64,000 nucleotides of DNA from Streptomyces syringium (GTDB taxonomy: Bacteria > Actinomycetota > Actinomycetes > Streptomycetales > Streptomycetaceae). How positions within the stretch are numbered: position 1 is the stretch's first letter; each line of letters opens with the position of its first letter. The notes beneath the pieces were generated by a model, which was given only the letters and a program-made list of their open reading frames with translations, did no database searches and was not told the origin of the DNA. The DNA lies in contig NZ_JAGIOH010000001.1 in the NCBI RefSeq assembly GCF_017876625.1, positions 3,679,501 to 3,743,500 of the forward strand. The letters run 5' to 3'. The position numbers and the translations under genes were made by a program. Below are positions 7,560 through 17,377 of this stretch, piece after piece.

Positions 7560-8754
7560 AGACACCTGGCGAGGTGGTGACGCTGCGCCGGACGGCGCGC
7601 AGCGTGTCGGTGAAGGAGAGCCGGTCCGGATCGGTTCTTTGGGCGGTGGCGCATCGGACCATCAGAGACCGCAGGGCGTAGTGGACCAGCAGGTGCGCCC
7701 AGATCTGCTGGCGCACACCCTCGGGCGTCTTGCTGGAGAGCACGACCCGCGGACCGCGCTGCTGCGTCTTGATCTCGGCGAATACCGATTCGGCCTCCCA
7801 CCGCTCGCAGTACACGGCGGCCAACTCCGCTGCGGGGTAGAGCTCTTCGTCGAGGAGGTCGGTGACCAGGCGGTACTCCTCCACTCCCGAACGGGGACCG
7901 ATTCCTTCGAGCCCGTAGGCGATCACCCGCACCCGGACCGGGTCACGCTTCTTCCCGTCGGTGCCGGCATGCAGGCGGCTGAGCCAGGAGCCGTCCGCAA
8001 GCCGCTGCTGAACGGGAAGCACCCGGTTCGCCGAGACCCGCCACAGCAGATGGGCACCGGTCGCGGTGAAGGCCCGCCACAACGGCACACCGAGGAACTC
8101 ACGGTCGGCGAGCACGAGCATGTCCGGGCCGGTTGAGCGCACCAGCCGGGCCGACAGGGTCAGCTCGCCGACCCGGCAGCCGCCCAGCTCCGCGTCGAGC
8201 ACCGCATGCGTCCCGCACTCAACCAACGCGGCCATTCGTACCTGCGGGAACGCCGACCGGTCCGGCTTGCGGGTGTTGCCCGGACGGCCGAACTCCGCAG
8301 CATTCGCAGGTGAGTCGGCGACGTCCCAGCAGGTGCCGTCCACTGCCGTCAGCCGAAGTCGCCGCCAGGACGCACCGGGTGTTCCCGTCCCGGCCAAGGG
8401 CCTCGCGGTGGCGGCGAACAGCACCCGCAACGGTTCAGCCCCGAGCCTCTCCCGGGCCCTGAACAGGGATGACTTGGCGGGGATCCGCCAGTCGCCCCAC
8501 AGGCCGGCACTCCGCAGGCCCTCGGCCAGATGCCTCAGCACCTCCAGATACGGCGCCGGGGAGAACAGCGCCAGACCCAGCACGAAATAGACCGTAAGCC
8601 GAGCCGGCAACAGCCGTCTGCGCTGTTCGGTCCGGCCGCACGCCGCCACCACCCGATCCACCAAGCCCGGCGGATACACCCAGGTCAACAACCCCAGACC
8701 CGCCAGCTCAGGCACACGCTCAGCCATCGGCACCACCCCCGGAACAGCACCCAA
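7549..8754 (-). CDS. IS4-family transposase, main reading frame
   Basis: Up to 401 aa. An N-terminal IS4-type domain (PARLTVYFVLGLALF, then SSLFRARERLG) precedes the DDE catalytic domain: first Asp in LTAVDGTCWDVADS, second Asp in VLADREFLG, and the diagnostic Y-(2)-R-(3)-E-(6)-K signature in YCERWEAESVFAEIK. The start is uncertain: a TTG at 8754 or the ATG at 8727. The frame stops at a TGA (7549-7551) straight after FSP, but the family-typical C-terminus continues in the +1 frame. The functional protein may need frameshifting, or this copy carries a one-base indel. Confidence 0.9.
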   Translation of the reverse strand: MGAVPGVVPMAERVPELAGLGLLTWVYPPGLVDRVVAACGRTEQRRRLLPARLTVYFVLGLALFSPAPYLEVLRHLAEGLRSAGLWGDWRIPAKSSLFRARERLGAEPLRVLFAATARPLAGTGTPGASWRRLRLTAVDGTCWDVADSPANAAEFGRPGNTRKPDRSAFPQVRMAALVECGTHAVLDAELGGCRVGELTLSARLVRSTGPDMLVLADREFLGVPLWRAFTATGAHLLWRVSANRVLPVQQRLADGSWLSRLHAGTDGKKRDPVRVRVIAYGLEGIGPRSGVEEYRLVTDLLDEELYPAAELAAVYCERWEAESVFAEIKTQQRGPRVVLSSKTPEGVRQQIWAHLLVHYALRSLMVRCATAQRTDPDRLSFTDTLRAVRRSVTTSPGVFSP

Positions 8755-8786
8755 AGCCTACGCCCACAGCTATCGCAACGGCATTG

Positions 8787-8796
8787 CTCTTAGAGC
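8787..8796. repeat. Target-site duplication, right copy
   Basis: CTCTTAGAGC, identical to 7318-7327. On this side only one half of the CTTARAGCG direct repeat remains, 20 nt upstream of the next start codon. Confidence 0.95.
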
Positions 8797-8815
8797 GCGT
8801 CGCCACGCTGCCGAC

Positions 8816-9955
8816 ATGGCTACAGCACACGACACCCTTTCGGTGGTCGTCGGAGCGGGCGGTACCGGCGGCCATATCTATCCCGGGCTGGCGGTCGCGG
8901 ACGCGGTCCGCAGAGCCGTGCCGGACGCGGTCATCAGCTTCATCGGGACCGAGCGCGGTCTGGAGACCCGGCTGATACCCGAGGCGGGCTACCGGCTGCA
9001 CACGGTCGACATGATCCCCTTCGACCGTTCGCTCGGCTCGCGCCGCTTTCTGCTCCCCGCCGATCTGCTGCGCTCCGGCGCGCAGGCGCGGCGGGTGATC
9101 GAGGAGCAGGGCGCGCAGGTCGTCGTCGGTATGGGCGGCTACCCGAGCGCGCCCGCCGTGCTCGGCGCCCGGCTGGCCGGGCGGCCCGCGCTCGTCCACG
9201 AGTCCAACGCCGTACCGGGCCGGGCGAACCGGTTCGCGAGCGCCATCACCCCGCATGTGGCGCTCGCCTTCGACCGCAGCCGCGAGCATCTGTCGGCCCG
9301 GTCCGGGGCGCGTGCCGAGACGGTGGGCATGCCGTTGGTGGGCGCGGTGGCCGGGCTGGACCGAGCGGCACTGCGGGCGGAGGCACGGCGGTCGTACGGC
9401 GTGCCGGAGGACGCCCGGCTGGTGCTGTTCAACGGCGGCAGCCTGGGCGCGGCACGGCTGACGGAGGCGGCGCTGGGCCTGGCCCGGCGGTGGCGCGCGC
9501 GGCCGGACGTCCACCTGCTGATCAAGACCGGGCCGAAGCCGCTGGCGGAGGTCCAGGACCGGCTGGCGGCCGAGGGCTGCGGGCGGGTGGCGACGGCGGT
9601 CGGCTATCTGGACCGGATGGACCTCGCCTACGCGGCCGCCGACCTGGTGGTGTGCCGGGCGGGTTCGGCGACCGTGGCGGAGCTGGCGAGCATCCGGATG
9701 CCGGCGGTGCTGGTGCCGTATCCGCACGCGCCGCACGACCACCAGACGCACAACGCGCGGGTCCTGTCCGACCCGGGCGCGGGCCTGCTGCTGCCCGACG
9801 GCGAGACGACCGGCGGGCGGCTGGCCGAACTGATCGAGCCGCTGCTGGCCGACCCGGCCCGGCTGGCCGCGATGAGCGCGGTGGCCGACCCGGGCACGCA
9901 CGCCGTGGCCGCCGACCTGATGGCGGCCTGGGTGCTGCGACTCGCGGGCCGCTGA
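8816..9955 (+). CDS. MurG-like UDP-GlcNAc-type glycosyltransferase (GT28)
   Basis: 379 aa. The N-terminal glycine-rich motif GAGGTGGHIYPGLAVAD and the second loop VVGMGGYPSAPAVLGARL match the lipid-acceptor half of MurG; the C-terminal nucleotide-sugar half has FNGGSLGAARL, VVCRAGSATVAELA and PYPHAPHDHQTHNA. MurG transfers GlcNAc to lipid I. The linked SDR gene and separate regulation make this more likely a paralogue acting on a modified lipid-linked sugar than the division-cluster MurG (inference). The ATG at 8816 has no good ribosome site. An IS element ends 29 bp upstream and separates the gene from part of its presumed control site. Confidence 0.88.
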   Translation: MATAHDTLSVVVGAGGTGGHIYPGLAVADAVRRAVPDAVISFIGTERGLETRLIPEAGYRLHTVDMIPFDRSLGSRRFLLPADLLRSGAQARRVIEEQGAQVVVGMGGYPSAPAVLGARLAGRPALVHESNAVPGRANRFASAITPHVALAFDRSREHLSARSGARAETVGMPLVGAVAGLDRAALRAEARRSYGVPEDARLVLFNGGSLGAARLTEAALGLARRWRARPDVHLLIKTGPKPLAEVQDRLAAEGCGRVATAVGYLDRMDLAYAAADLVVCRAGSATVAELASIRMPAVLVPYPHAPHDHQTHNARVLSDPGAGLLLPDGETTGGRLAELIEPLLADPARLAAMSAVADPGTHAVAADLMAAWVLRLAGR

Positions 9956-10011
9956 CGGCCGTTCACCGTCCCCCTTCCGCTCCCCCTGCACACTCTCCGA
10001 GAGGAACTCCC

Positions 10012-11010
10012 ATGCGTACGAACAACTGGCACGGCCGTACCGTCCTGGTCACCGGTGCCGAAGGCTTCATCGGGTCGACCCTGGTCGATCTGCTGGTCGA
10101 GCGCGGCGCCCGGGTGCGCGTGCTCGTGCACTACAAGCCGTACGCCGAGCGCGGCCACCTCGCCCGCTACCTCGGCCCGGACTCCCCCGTGGAGACGCTC
10201 GCCGGTGACGTCCGCGACGCGGGCCGGGTCATGGACGCGGTCGCCGGGTGCGACACCGTCTTCCATCTGGCGGCCCTGATCGGCATTCCGTACAGCTACG
10301 CCTCCCCCGAGGCGTACGTGCAGACGAACGTGGCGGGTACGGAGAACGTGGCCGCCGCCTGCCGCCGCCACGGTGTGCGGCGCATGGTGCACACCTCGAC
10401 CAGTGAGGTGTACGGGACGGCGCTGACGGCCCCGATCAGCGAGGACCACCCGCTGCAGCCGCAGTCGCCGTACTCCGCGTCGAAGATCGGCGCGGACATG
10501 CTGGCGCTGTCCTACGCGCACTCCTTCGACCTGCCGGTGACGGTCGTACGGCCCTTCAACACCTACGGTCCCCGGCAGTCCGCGCGGGCCGTGATCCCCA
10601 CGATCCTCGCGCAGCTGCACTCCGGAGCGGCGGAGATCCGGCTCGGGTCGACGACGCCGACCCGCGACTTCACATATGTGACCGACACCGCCGAGGGGTT
10701 CCTGGCGCTCGCGGAGTGCGACCGGGCGCTGGGGCACGCGGTCAACCTCGGCACGGGCCGCGAGATCTCCGTCGGAGATCTCGCGGAGTCCCTGATCCGG
10801 GCCTCGGGGCGGGACGCGAAGGTCGTCGTGGACCCCGCCCGGCTCCGGCCCGCCGGCAGCGAGGTGGAGCAGCTGCTGTCGGACAACTCCCGGGCGCGGG
10901 AGTGGGCCGGGTGGCGGCCGGAGGTCTCGCTGGAGGAGGGGCTGGCCCGCACGTCGGACTGGGTCCGGGAGAATCTGCGGCTGTTCGCCGCGGATCGGTA
11001 CCAGGTCTGA
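10012..11010 (+). CDS. NAD-dependent epimerase/dehydratase (extended SDR, LegB-like)
   Basis: 332 aa. Rossmann motif VTGAEGFIGS at the N-terminus, catalytic Ser/Thr region HTSTSEVYGTA, and active-site Y-x-x-x-K in SPYSASKIGADM; the VVRPFNTYGPRQS segment is typical of sugar-nucleotide 4,6-dehydratases and epimerases. Overall it resembles NAD-dependent 4,6-dehydratases of the LegB/GDP-mannose type. GAGAGGAA precedes the ATG. It lies 56 nt after the MurG-like gene and probably supplies or modifies that enzyme's sugar nucleotide. Exact substrate unknown. Confidence 0.88.
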   Translation: MRTNNWHGRTVLVTGAEGFIGSTLVDLLVERGARVRVLVHYKPYAERGHLARYLGPDSPVETLAGDVRDAGRVMDAVAGCDTVFHLAALIGIPYSYASPEAYVQTNVAGTENVAAACRRHGVRRMVHTSTSEVYGTALTAPISEDHPLQPQSPYSASKIGADMLALSYAHSFDLPVTVVRPFNTYGPRQSARAVIPTILAQLHSGAAEIRLGSTTPTRDFTYVTDTAEGFLALAECDRALGHAVNLGTGREISVGDLAESLIRASGRDAKVVVDPARLRPAGSEVEQLLSDNSRAREWAGWRPEVSLEEGLARTSDWVRENLRLFAADRYQV

Positions 11011-11047
11011 GGGTGCGGGTTGCGTTGCCCTCTACCGGGGCGAGGTG

Positions 11048-11069
11048 TCCTCAATCGCCGGACGGGCTC
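11048..11069. repeat. Dispersed palindromic intergenic repeat, copy 2
   Basis: It repeats the core TCCTCAATCGCCGGACGGG found at 5105, without the long palindrome or the GCGCCC hairpin. It lies between two convergent genes, the SDR (+) and purC (-). Confidence 0.65.
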
Positions 11070-11074
11070 GGTCT

Positions 11075-11974
11075 CTACCCCCAGCTCATTCCCGTCAGGC
11101 GTTCGTAGGCCTCCACGTACTTCGCCCGTGTCCGCTCCACGATGTCCTGCGGCAGCTCCGGCGGCGGCAGTTCGCCGTTGCGGTCCCAGCCGGAGGCCGG
11201 GGACGACAGCCAGTCGCGGACGAACTGCTTGTCGAAGGACGCCTGCGGGCGGCCCGGCTGCCACTCGTCGGCGGGCCAGAAGCGGGACGAGTCCGGGGTC
11301 AGCACCTCGTCGGCGAGGACCAGCTCCTCGCCCGCGAAGCCGAACTCGAACTTCGTGTCGGCCAGGATGATGCCCCGGTCGCGGGCGATGTCACGGGCGC
11401 GGCCGTAGACGGCGAGGGTGGTCTGGCGGAGCTGGGCGGCGGTCTCCGCGCTCACCTGCCGGGCCACTTCCTCGTAGCTGACGTTCTCGTCGTGCTCGCC
11501 GACCGCGGCCTTCGTGGCCGGGGTGAAGATCGGGGAGGGCAGCTCGGAGCCGTCGACCAGTCCCTCGGGGAGGGCCAGGCCGCAGACCGTACGGGTCTGC
11601 TCGTACTCCGCGAGACCGGAGCCGGTCAGATAGCCGCGGGCCACGCACTCGACCGGGACCATGTCCAGGGCGCGGCAGACCAGGGTGCGCCCCGCCCAGT
11701 CGGCGGGGGCGCCGGCGGGCGGCTCGGCGGACAGGACGTGGTGCGGGACGAGGTCGGTGAGCCGGTCGAACCACCACAGGGAGAGCTGGGTGAGGATCCG
11801 GCCCTTGTCGGGGATCTCGGTGGGCAGCACCCAGTCGTAGGCGGACATCCGGTCGGTGGCGACCATGACCAGATCGCCGTTCTCATCGCGGTAGAGGTCG
11901 CGGACCTTGCCCGTGTGCACGTGCACGAGACCCGGTACCTCGACCGGTTCGGGCTTCTCTACGAATCCGGACAC
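11075..11974 (-). CDS. purC: Phosphoribosylaminoimidazole-succinocarboxamide (SAICAR) synthase
   Basis: 299 aa from the GTG at 11974, preceded by AGGAGG. It catalyses the ATP-dependent joining of CAIR and aspartate in purine synthesis. Recognisable motifs are GKVRDLY near the N-terminus, DRMSAYDWVLPTEIPDKGRILTQLS, and VARGYLTGSG; the C-terminal part has LADTKFEFG and the DSSRFWPADEW segment. An in-frame ATG 24 nt upstream is possible, but the ribosome site favours the GTG. purD lies about 3.8 kb upstream on the same strand, separated by two unrelated genes. Confidence 0.96.
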   Translation of the reverse strand: MSGFVEKPEPVEVPGLVHVHTGKVRDLYRDENGDLVMVATDRMSAYDWVLPTEIPDKGRILTQLSLWWFDRLTDLVPHHVLSAEPPAGAPADWAGRTLVCRALDMVPVECVARGYLTGSGLAEYEQTRTVCGLALPEGLVDGSELPSPIFTPATKAAVGEHDENVSYEEVARQVSAETAAQLRQTTLAVYGRARDIARDRGIILADTKFEFGFAGEELVLADEVLTPDSSRFWPADEWQPGRPQASFDKQFVRDWLSSPASGWDRNGELPPPELPQDIVERTRAKYVEAYERLTGMSWG

Positions 11975-12042
11975 GCGTCCTCCTGGTGGTTTGTCCAAGC
12001 ACCACGATTCTGCCGTACGCCGCGGCCGGGGGCCGGTGCGGG

Positions 12043-13521
12043 TCAGTCGCGCTTGCAGATGCGGTCCAGGAGATTGGCCGTGGCCCGCTGGATCCGGCTG
12101 TCCACGTGGCCCGGCCGGTCCAGGGCCGGGGACCAGGCGAAGGTGCCCGCCGCGAAGACCAGGGCGCCGCTGGGGGCGCGGTAGAGGGAGGTCTCCTGGT
12201 GCCGCTTGGTGCCCTCGGCGTCCACGTACGGGGAGTGCGAGAGCAGGATGCGGCGGGTGTGCTCGGGCAGGGCCGTCCGGGGGTGGTAGCGGTCGGCCTC
12301 GCCCGCGACGAGGCCGGGCAGTTCATCGCCCTCGCCCGCGCCCGTGGCGTCCCACAGCCAGTGGTCGGCGTTGCGGACGACCATCGGGGCGGGCTCGGGC
12401 ACCCGGCCCGCGTACTGGATGCCCAGCAGCTGCTGCTCGGGCGGGCCGACGTCACGCCACCGGGCGGCCCGGCCGGGGCCACGGCGTTTGCGGCAGGTCA
12501 GCAGCCGGTCGGGGCCCGCCGGCGAGGGAGCCAGCTCGGACTGCCAGTACATGGTGTTGGCGGAGAGGAACACCAGGGACGTACCGGTGTCGCGGGCCAG
12601 CTCGGCGGCACCGCGCATGGCGGTCGTCCAGTACTCGTCGTGGCCGGGGAAGACCAGACCGCGGTAGCGGGAGGGGTCGATCCGGCCCGCGTGCAGATCG
12701 CGGGTGTCGGCGTAGGCGAGGTCGTAGCCGTACCGCTCGGCCCAGCGGATGAAGTCGTAGGCGTGGCCCACGTGCAGCGGCAGGCCCGCGCCGGCGAAGG
12801 GGCGGTCGAAGGAGACGGTGGTCGCCGCGTCACTCTCGCCGAGCAGCCGGCCCTCCTCGTCCCAGGCGTGGTAGAAGCTCGCGCCGGTGCGCCCGTCCTC
12901 GGGGTAGAGGTTGTAGGCCTGCCAGGTGATGTCCGGGAGGACGAGCAGCAGATCGGCGGGGTGGTTGTCGCGCACGACGAAGGGGATGTGGCTGCGGTAG
13001 CCGTCGGCGGTGGTCAGCACCGCCACGTACGCGCCGAGGCTCCAGTACGTGGGGATCTGGAGCCGCCAGGACAGCCACCAGTGGTGGCAGGAGACCGTGC
13101 GGTCGACGGTCAGCGGGGGCGGCTGGACGATGCCCGACAGCCGGGGGCTGGTGGTGATCTTCGAGGCGCCGTCGCCCGCGTAGTGGCCGATGCGGTAGAC
13201 GTCCACGCCGAACTGCTGCGGCGGATCGACGGTGATGCGGAAGTCCAGCGCCTCGCCGGGGGCGACGGCACCGGTGGAGGTGAAGCCCTTGATCTGGCGC
13301 CGGACGTCGTCGGCGCTGCGCGGGCCCGCGTGCCGGGGGGCGGGGGACCGGCCGCCGGCCGGGGCCGGCACCGGGTCCACGTACCACGGGACGATCCGGC
13401 CGGTGCCGTCGAAGTAGAACTCGCCGCCGCGCAGCCAGGGCAGCGGGCCCTGACCGAAGGGGTCCGCGACGCCGTGCGCGAGTGCCCCGGACTCCCAGCG
13501 GCGGATCTGCTCCATCCCCAT
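12043..13521 (-). CDS. N,N-dimethylformamidase beta-subunit-like protein
   Basis: About 492 aa from the ATG at 13521, preceded by GGGAGG; an upstream in-frame extension lacks a ribosome site. The protein matches the fold of dimethylformamidase large-subunit C-terminal regions (often annotated DUF6605): a beta-sandwich with DFRITVDPPQQFGVDVYRIGHY, then a flavodoxin/GATase-like part with TWQAYNLYPEDG, the RYGYDLAYADTRDLH strand and the hallmark GLVFPGHDEYWTTAMRGAAE. Such proteins are common in actinomycetes; a role in hydrolysing amides is not established. No signal peptide is visible. Confidence 0.75.
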   Translation of the reverse strand: MGMEQIRRWESGALAHGVADPFGQGPLPWLRGGEFYFDGTGRIVPWYVDPVPAPAGGRSPAPRHAGPRSADDVRRQIKGFTSTGAVAPGEALDFRITVDPPQQFGVDVYRIGHYAGDGASKITTSPRLSGIVQPPPLTVDRTVSCHHWWLSWRLQIPTYWSLGAYVAVLTTADGYRSHIPFVVRDNHPADLLLVLPDITWQAYNLYPEDGRTGASFYHAWDEEGRLLGESDAATTVSFDRPFAGAGLPLHVGHAYDFIRWAERYGYDLAYADTRDLHAGRIDPSRYRGLVFPGHDEYWTTAMRGAAELARDTGTSLVFLSANTMYWQSELAPSPAGPDRLLTCRKRRGPGRAARWRDVGPPEQQLLGIQYAGRVPEPAPMVVRNADHWLWDATGAGEGDELPGLVAGEADRYHPRTALPEHTRRILLSHSPYVDAEGTKRHQETSLYRAPSGALVFAAGTFAWSPALDRPGHVDSRIQRATANLLDRICKRD

Positions 13522-13789
13522 GTGCGCTCCCTCCCCTGAGCCCCCGACGCGTACCCGGTCGTCGCTGTCCGGTTCGTCGCCGCCCGGCACGTGGGAGACG
13601 GCTCGGGCCCGGCCGGTCGGGGTCTCCGTACGGCCGGACAGGGCTCCACGCGGACGGTTGCCCCGGGCAGCGAACCCCAGCACATCACATAACGCGCCCG
13701 GCTCGTCACTGGTCGTCGTGAAATTCCCCGGAAAGCGCCGGGCCGAACACTCACGCAGCGTCACGGCGGGCGGCTCCGGGGAGCGCGCG

Positions 13790-15442
13790 TCACACCAGAC
13801 GGACGGGCTTCTCGGGGCGGACCCCGACCTCCCCCAGCCAGGCGCGCAGGGGCTCGCCGTCGCCGTCCTCGATCAGGCTCAGCACGGAATGGGCCAGGTC
13901 GGCGCGGCGCACCCCGCCGACGAGCAGGGCGGGGCCGTCCAGCCAGTCCAGGCCGGGGAGGGCGCCCGCGGTGTCCACGGCGGCGCAGCACACCATGGCC
14001 GTCACATGATCGGTGAGCAGCTCCCTGCCGCTGCGTGGTGGTTGCAGGGGGAACAGCGGCGCGAGGCCGTCGACCCAGGGGTCGCCCGTGGCGGTGAACG
14101 CGCCCCTGTCGCCGGCGCCCTCCTCCCGGGCGGCCTCGCGGGCCACTTCGGCGCTGAGGCGGGCCTCCAGCTGCTCGCCGGTCCCGGCGCGGGCGGGGCC
14201 GGCCAGCCGGTCGAGGACACGGGCCACGGTGGGGGCGGCGGCGGGGCCGGGCCGGACACCCGGCACGGCGCCGGTGGCGGGGATGTCGTCGAGGACGCGG
14301 TGCAGACGGGCGGCCTCCAGCCGCCAGGTGCGGTCCACGACCTCCTCGGGGTACTGGCTCCAGGCGACCGGTGACCAGTCGGGGCCGGTCTCGGGCGGGC
14401 CGCCGTGGAAGAGACGGGCGGCCAGCAGGGAGGCGGCCTCGTCGATGACGCCGGGCTCCTCCAGCAGATCGCAGGCGGGCCGCTCGCCCAGCCGGGAGGT
14501 GAAGCCCTCCGCGAGGCGGTCGCGGCGGGAGAGCTCGGTGAGCGCGGAGACCACGCCCGCGTCGAGCCGGGAGGGCCAGCGGCCCATGCGCCAGGCGGGC
14601 AGCGCCACGCGGTTCAGCAGCCGGTCCCAGCCGGCGTAGGCGAGGCCGACCTGCTCCTGGGCGACGATGCGCAGACCGTAGTCGACGGTCTGGGAGCGCT
14701 CGGAGGCGGCGGCGGCCACACCGCGCTCCATCTCGGCGGCGTGGTCCCGGCAGGAGCGCAGCAGCGTCCGGGCGGCCCAGCCGACGAAGGCGAGGGCGGG
14801 GCGGGCCGCGGCGACCGCCACGGCCGCGTCCAGGCCCCGCACGAAGCGGCGGGCCGCGGCTATGTCGGGGTTGGCGGACGGGCCCGTGCCCGCGACGACG
14901 GGCGCGAGCAGGGCCCGCAGCTCGGCGACGCGCATCCACCACAGGAACGGCGAGCCGATGACCAGGACGGGCGTCGCGCCGGAGCGCCGCCGGGCGAGCG
15001 GGCGCTCGCGCGGCGGGTCGTGCGCGGGGTGCGTGCGGTCCTCGAGCCAGCTGTCGCAGTCCGGCGTCAGGGCTATCGCGGAGGGGGCGGGCACGTCGAG
15101 CCGCTCGGCGAGGTCACGGACCAGGCGGTAGAGGTCGGGAGCCGTCTCCTCCGGGATGGGGACGGTGGGGCTGAGGGCGGGGCGGGCCCGGACGACCACG
15201 AGGGTGACGACCGCGGCCAGCAGCAGCACCAGGGCCGCGGCGCCGGTCAGCGCCCAGCGGGCCGTGTCCCAGCCGCCCCCGCCCGGGATGCGGCCCATGG
15301 CGGTGCCCGCCAGCAGCACGACGGCGGCCGCGGCGGGCAGCAGGGCGACGGCCAGCGCGGTGCTGCGGATGCGCAGCACGGCGAGGGCTCGGGCGCGCGC
15401 GGCTTGCGCGCCTGCTTCGGGACCTGCCACGAGACCGTTCAC
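13790..15442 (-). CDS. Membrane protein resembling a degenerate M48 peptidase
   Basis: About 550 aa from the GTG at 15442 (start uncertain). Two hydrophobic segments at about residues 30-50 and 65-85 precede a soluble region. The stretch LVIGSPFLWWMRVAELRALLAPVVAG aligns by eye with the M48 helix in which related proteins read VAELRAVLAHELGH; the zinc-binding HExxH is replaced by APVVAG. A later segment, CRDHAAEMERGVAAAA, sits where the third zinc ligand would be. If correct, this is a pseudo-peptidase. The other possibility is an unrelated conserved Streptomyces membrane protein. Confidence 0.55.
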   Translation of the reverse strand: MNGLVAGPEAGAQAARARALAVLRIRSTALAVALLPAAAAVVLLAGTAMGRIPGGGGWDTARWALTGAAALVLLLAAVVTLVVVRARPALSPTVPIPEETAPDLYRLVRDLAERLDVPAPSAIALTPDCDSWLEDRTHPAHDPPRERPLARRRSGATPVLVIGSPFLWWMRVAELRALLAPVVAGTGPSANPDIAAARRFVRGLDAAVAVAAARPALAFVGWAARTLLRSCRDHAAEMERGVAAAASERSQTVDYGLRIVAQEQVGLAYAGWDRLLNRVALPAWRMGRWPSRLDAGVVSALTELSRRDRLAEGFTSRLGERPACDLLEEPGVIDEAASLLAARLFHGGPPETGPDWSPVAWSQYPEEVVDRTWRLEAARLHRVLDDIPATGAVPGVRPGPAAAPTVARVLDRLAGPARAGTGEQLEARLSAEVAREAAREEGAGDRGAFTATGDPWVDGLAPLFPLQPPRSGRELLTDHVTAMVCCAAVDTAGALPGLDWLDGPALLVGGVRRADLAHSVLSLIEDGDGEPLRAWLGEVGVRPEKPVRLV

Positions 15443-15700
15443 CCCCTTGCTTCCCTTGGTGTGTGCTGCCGAGGAGTGCGACAGCGGGCCCAACGCCCTT
15501 CCGCGTTGCCTACCCCCACTGTGGCACCGGGTGCTGACATCGCAATGCCGGTGGGCCAGTTGCCGGACGTGCGGCAGCTCGCTTGCGCCGCACCCTAGTT
15601 GGGGGCGCCGCGCCCGTCAGCCGGTTGGGCAAGTGGTCACTCGATGGAATGGCTTTGGGTAAAGCCGCCCCCGAAACGCACATGCGTACGGACGGGTAAC

Positions 15701-15744
15701 GTCATCGGGGGTCCCCCGCCGAAGCGGGAGACCCCCGATGTCAT
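15701..15744 (-). terminator. Terminator of purD
   Basis: A long hairpin (CATCGGGGGTC and CCCGC arms around a CGAA loop, with one small internal mismatch) lies 22 nt downstream of the purD stop. It folds on either strand but only purD reads into it. Confidence 0.75.
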
Positions 15745-15765
15745 GACGAATCGGCCGGTAGGGGC

Positions 15766-17025
<1,260 letters not shown>

Positions 17026-17111
17026 ACCGGTCACCCTATTGCCTTGGCCGACGATCACTGGCAGCGCGGTGCGCTTGCGCGCTGCGGCCGTCTTGCCGCC
17101 TGCGGCGGCGG

Positions 17112-17148
17112 GCGCCCCGCGGGCGCGTCCTCAAACGCCGGACAGGCT
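17112..17148. repeat. Dispersed palindromic intergenic repeat, copy 3
   Basis: A GCGCCCC-G-CGGGCGC-type hairpin (17112-17126) followed by the core TCCTCAAACGCCGGACAGG (17128-17146), the same order as copy 1 at 5089. It lies upstream of purD in a 350-bp region without a gene. Confidence 0.65.
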
Positions 17149-17220
17149 TGTCGTGGCTGAGCTCGGCCACAACCAGCAGCCCGTCCTAAGTCGACTTGGC
17201 GCTAGGTCGCCGTCACGACT

Positions 17221-17259
17221 ACTCACGGCATGCACTCTTTCGGGTGAGTGCCGCGAGTG
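17221..17259. promoter_or_regulatory. Palindromic operator-like element upstream of the SLATT-like gene
   Basis: CACTC-N8-GAGTG (17233-17250, spacer TTTCGGGT) lies inside a larger imperfect mirror: ACTC at 17221 and GAGT at 17255 add outer half-sites around CGGC/GCCG. It ends about 120 nt before the GTG at 17378. This looks like a tandem regulator site; the factor is unknown. Nothing else is seen in 17026-17377 beyond this and the repeat at 17112. Confidence 0.45.
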
Positions 17260-17377
17260 CCCTATACCGGATTCCGCTGCACCTTCGGCCGGAAAAGCCT
17301 GGATCTTGCCCCCAAGGCCAACCGTTCGGCGGTAGGAAGGGGGTTGCGACCACGCAGCGGCGAGAGGGAGTGCACGG

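Larger units (their letters stand above)
7328..8786 (-). mobile_element. IS4-family insertion sequence, 1,459 bp
   Basis: The ends are 13-bp perfect inverted repeats, CAATGCCGTTGCG at 7328-7340 and its complement at 8774-8786, flanked by 10-bp target duplications. Inside is a DDE transposase read on the minus strand. The C-terminal 70 codons lie in a different frame (see 7341-7559). The element sits between two divergent transcription units, 29 bp before the start of the MurG-like gene. Identical target duplications and an otherwise intact transposase suggest a recent insertion. I cannot name the IS without a database. Confidence 0.93.
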
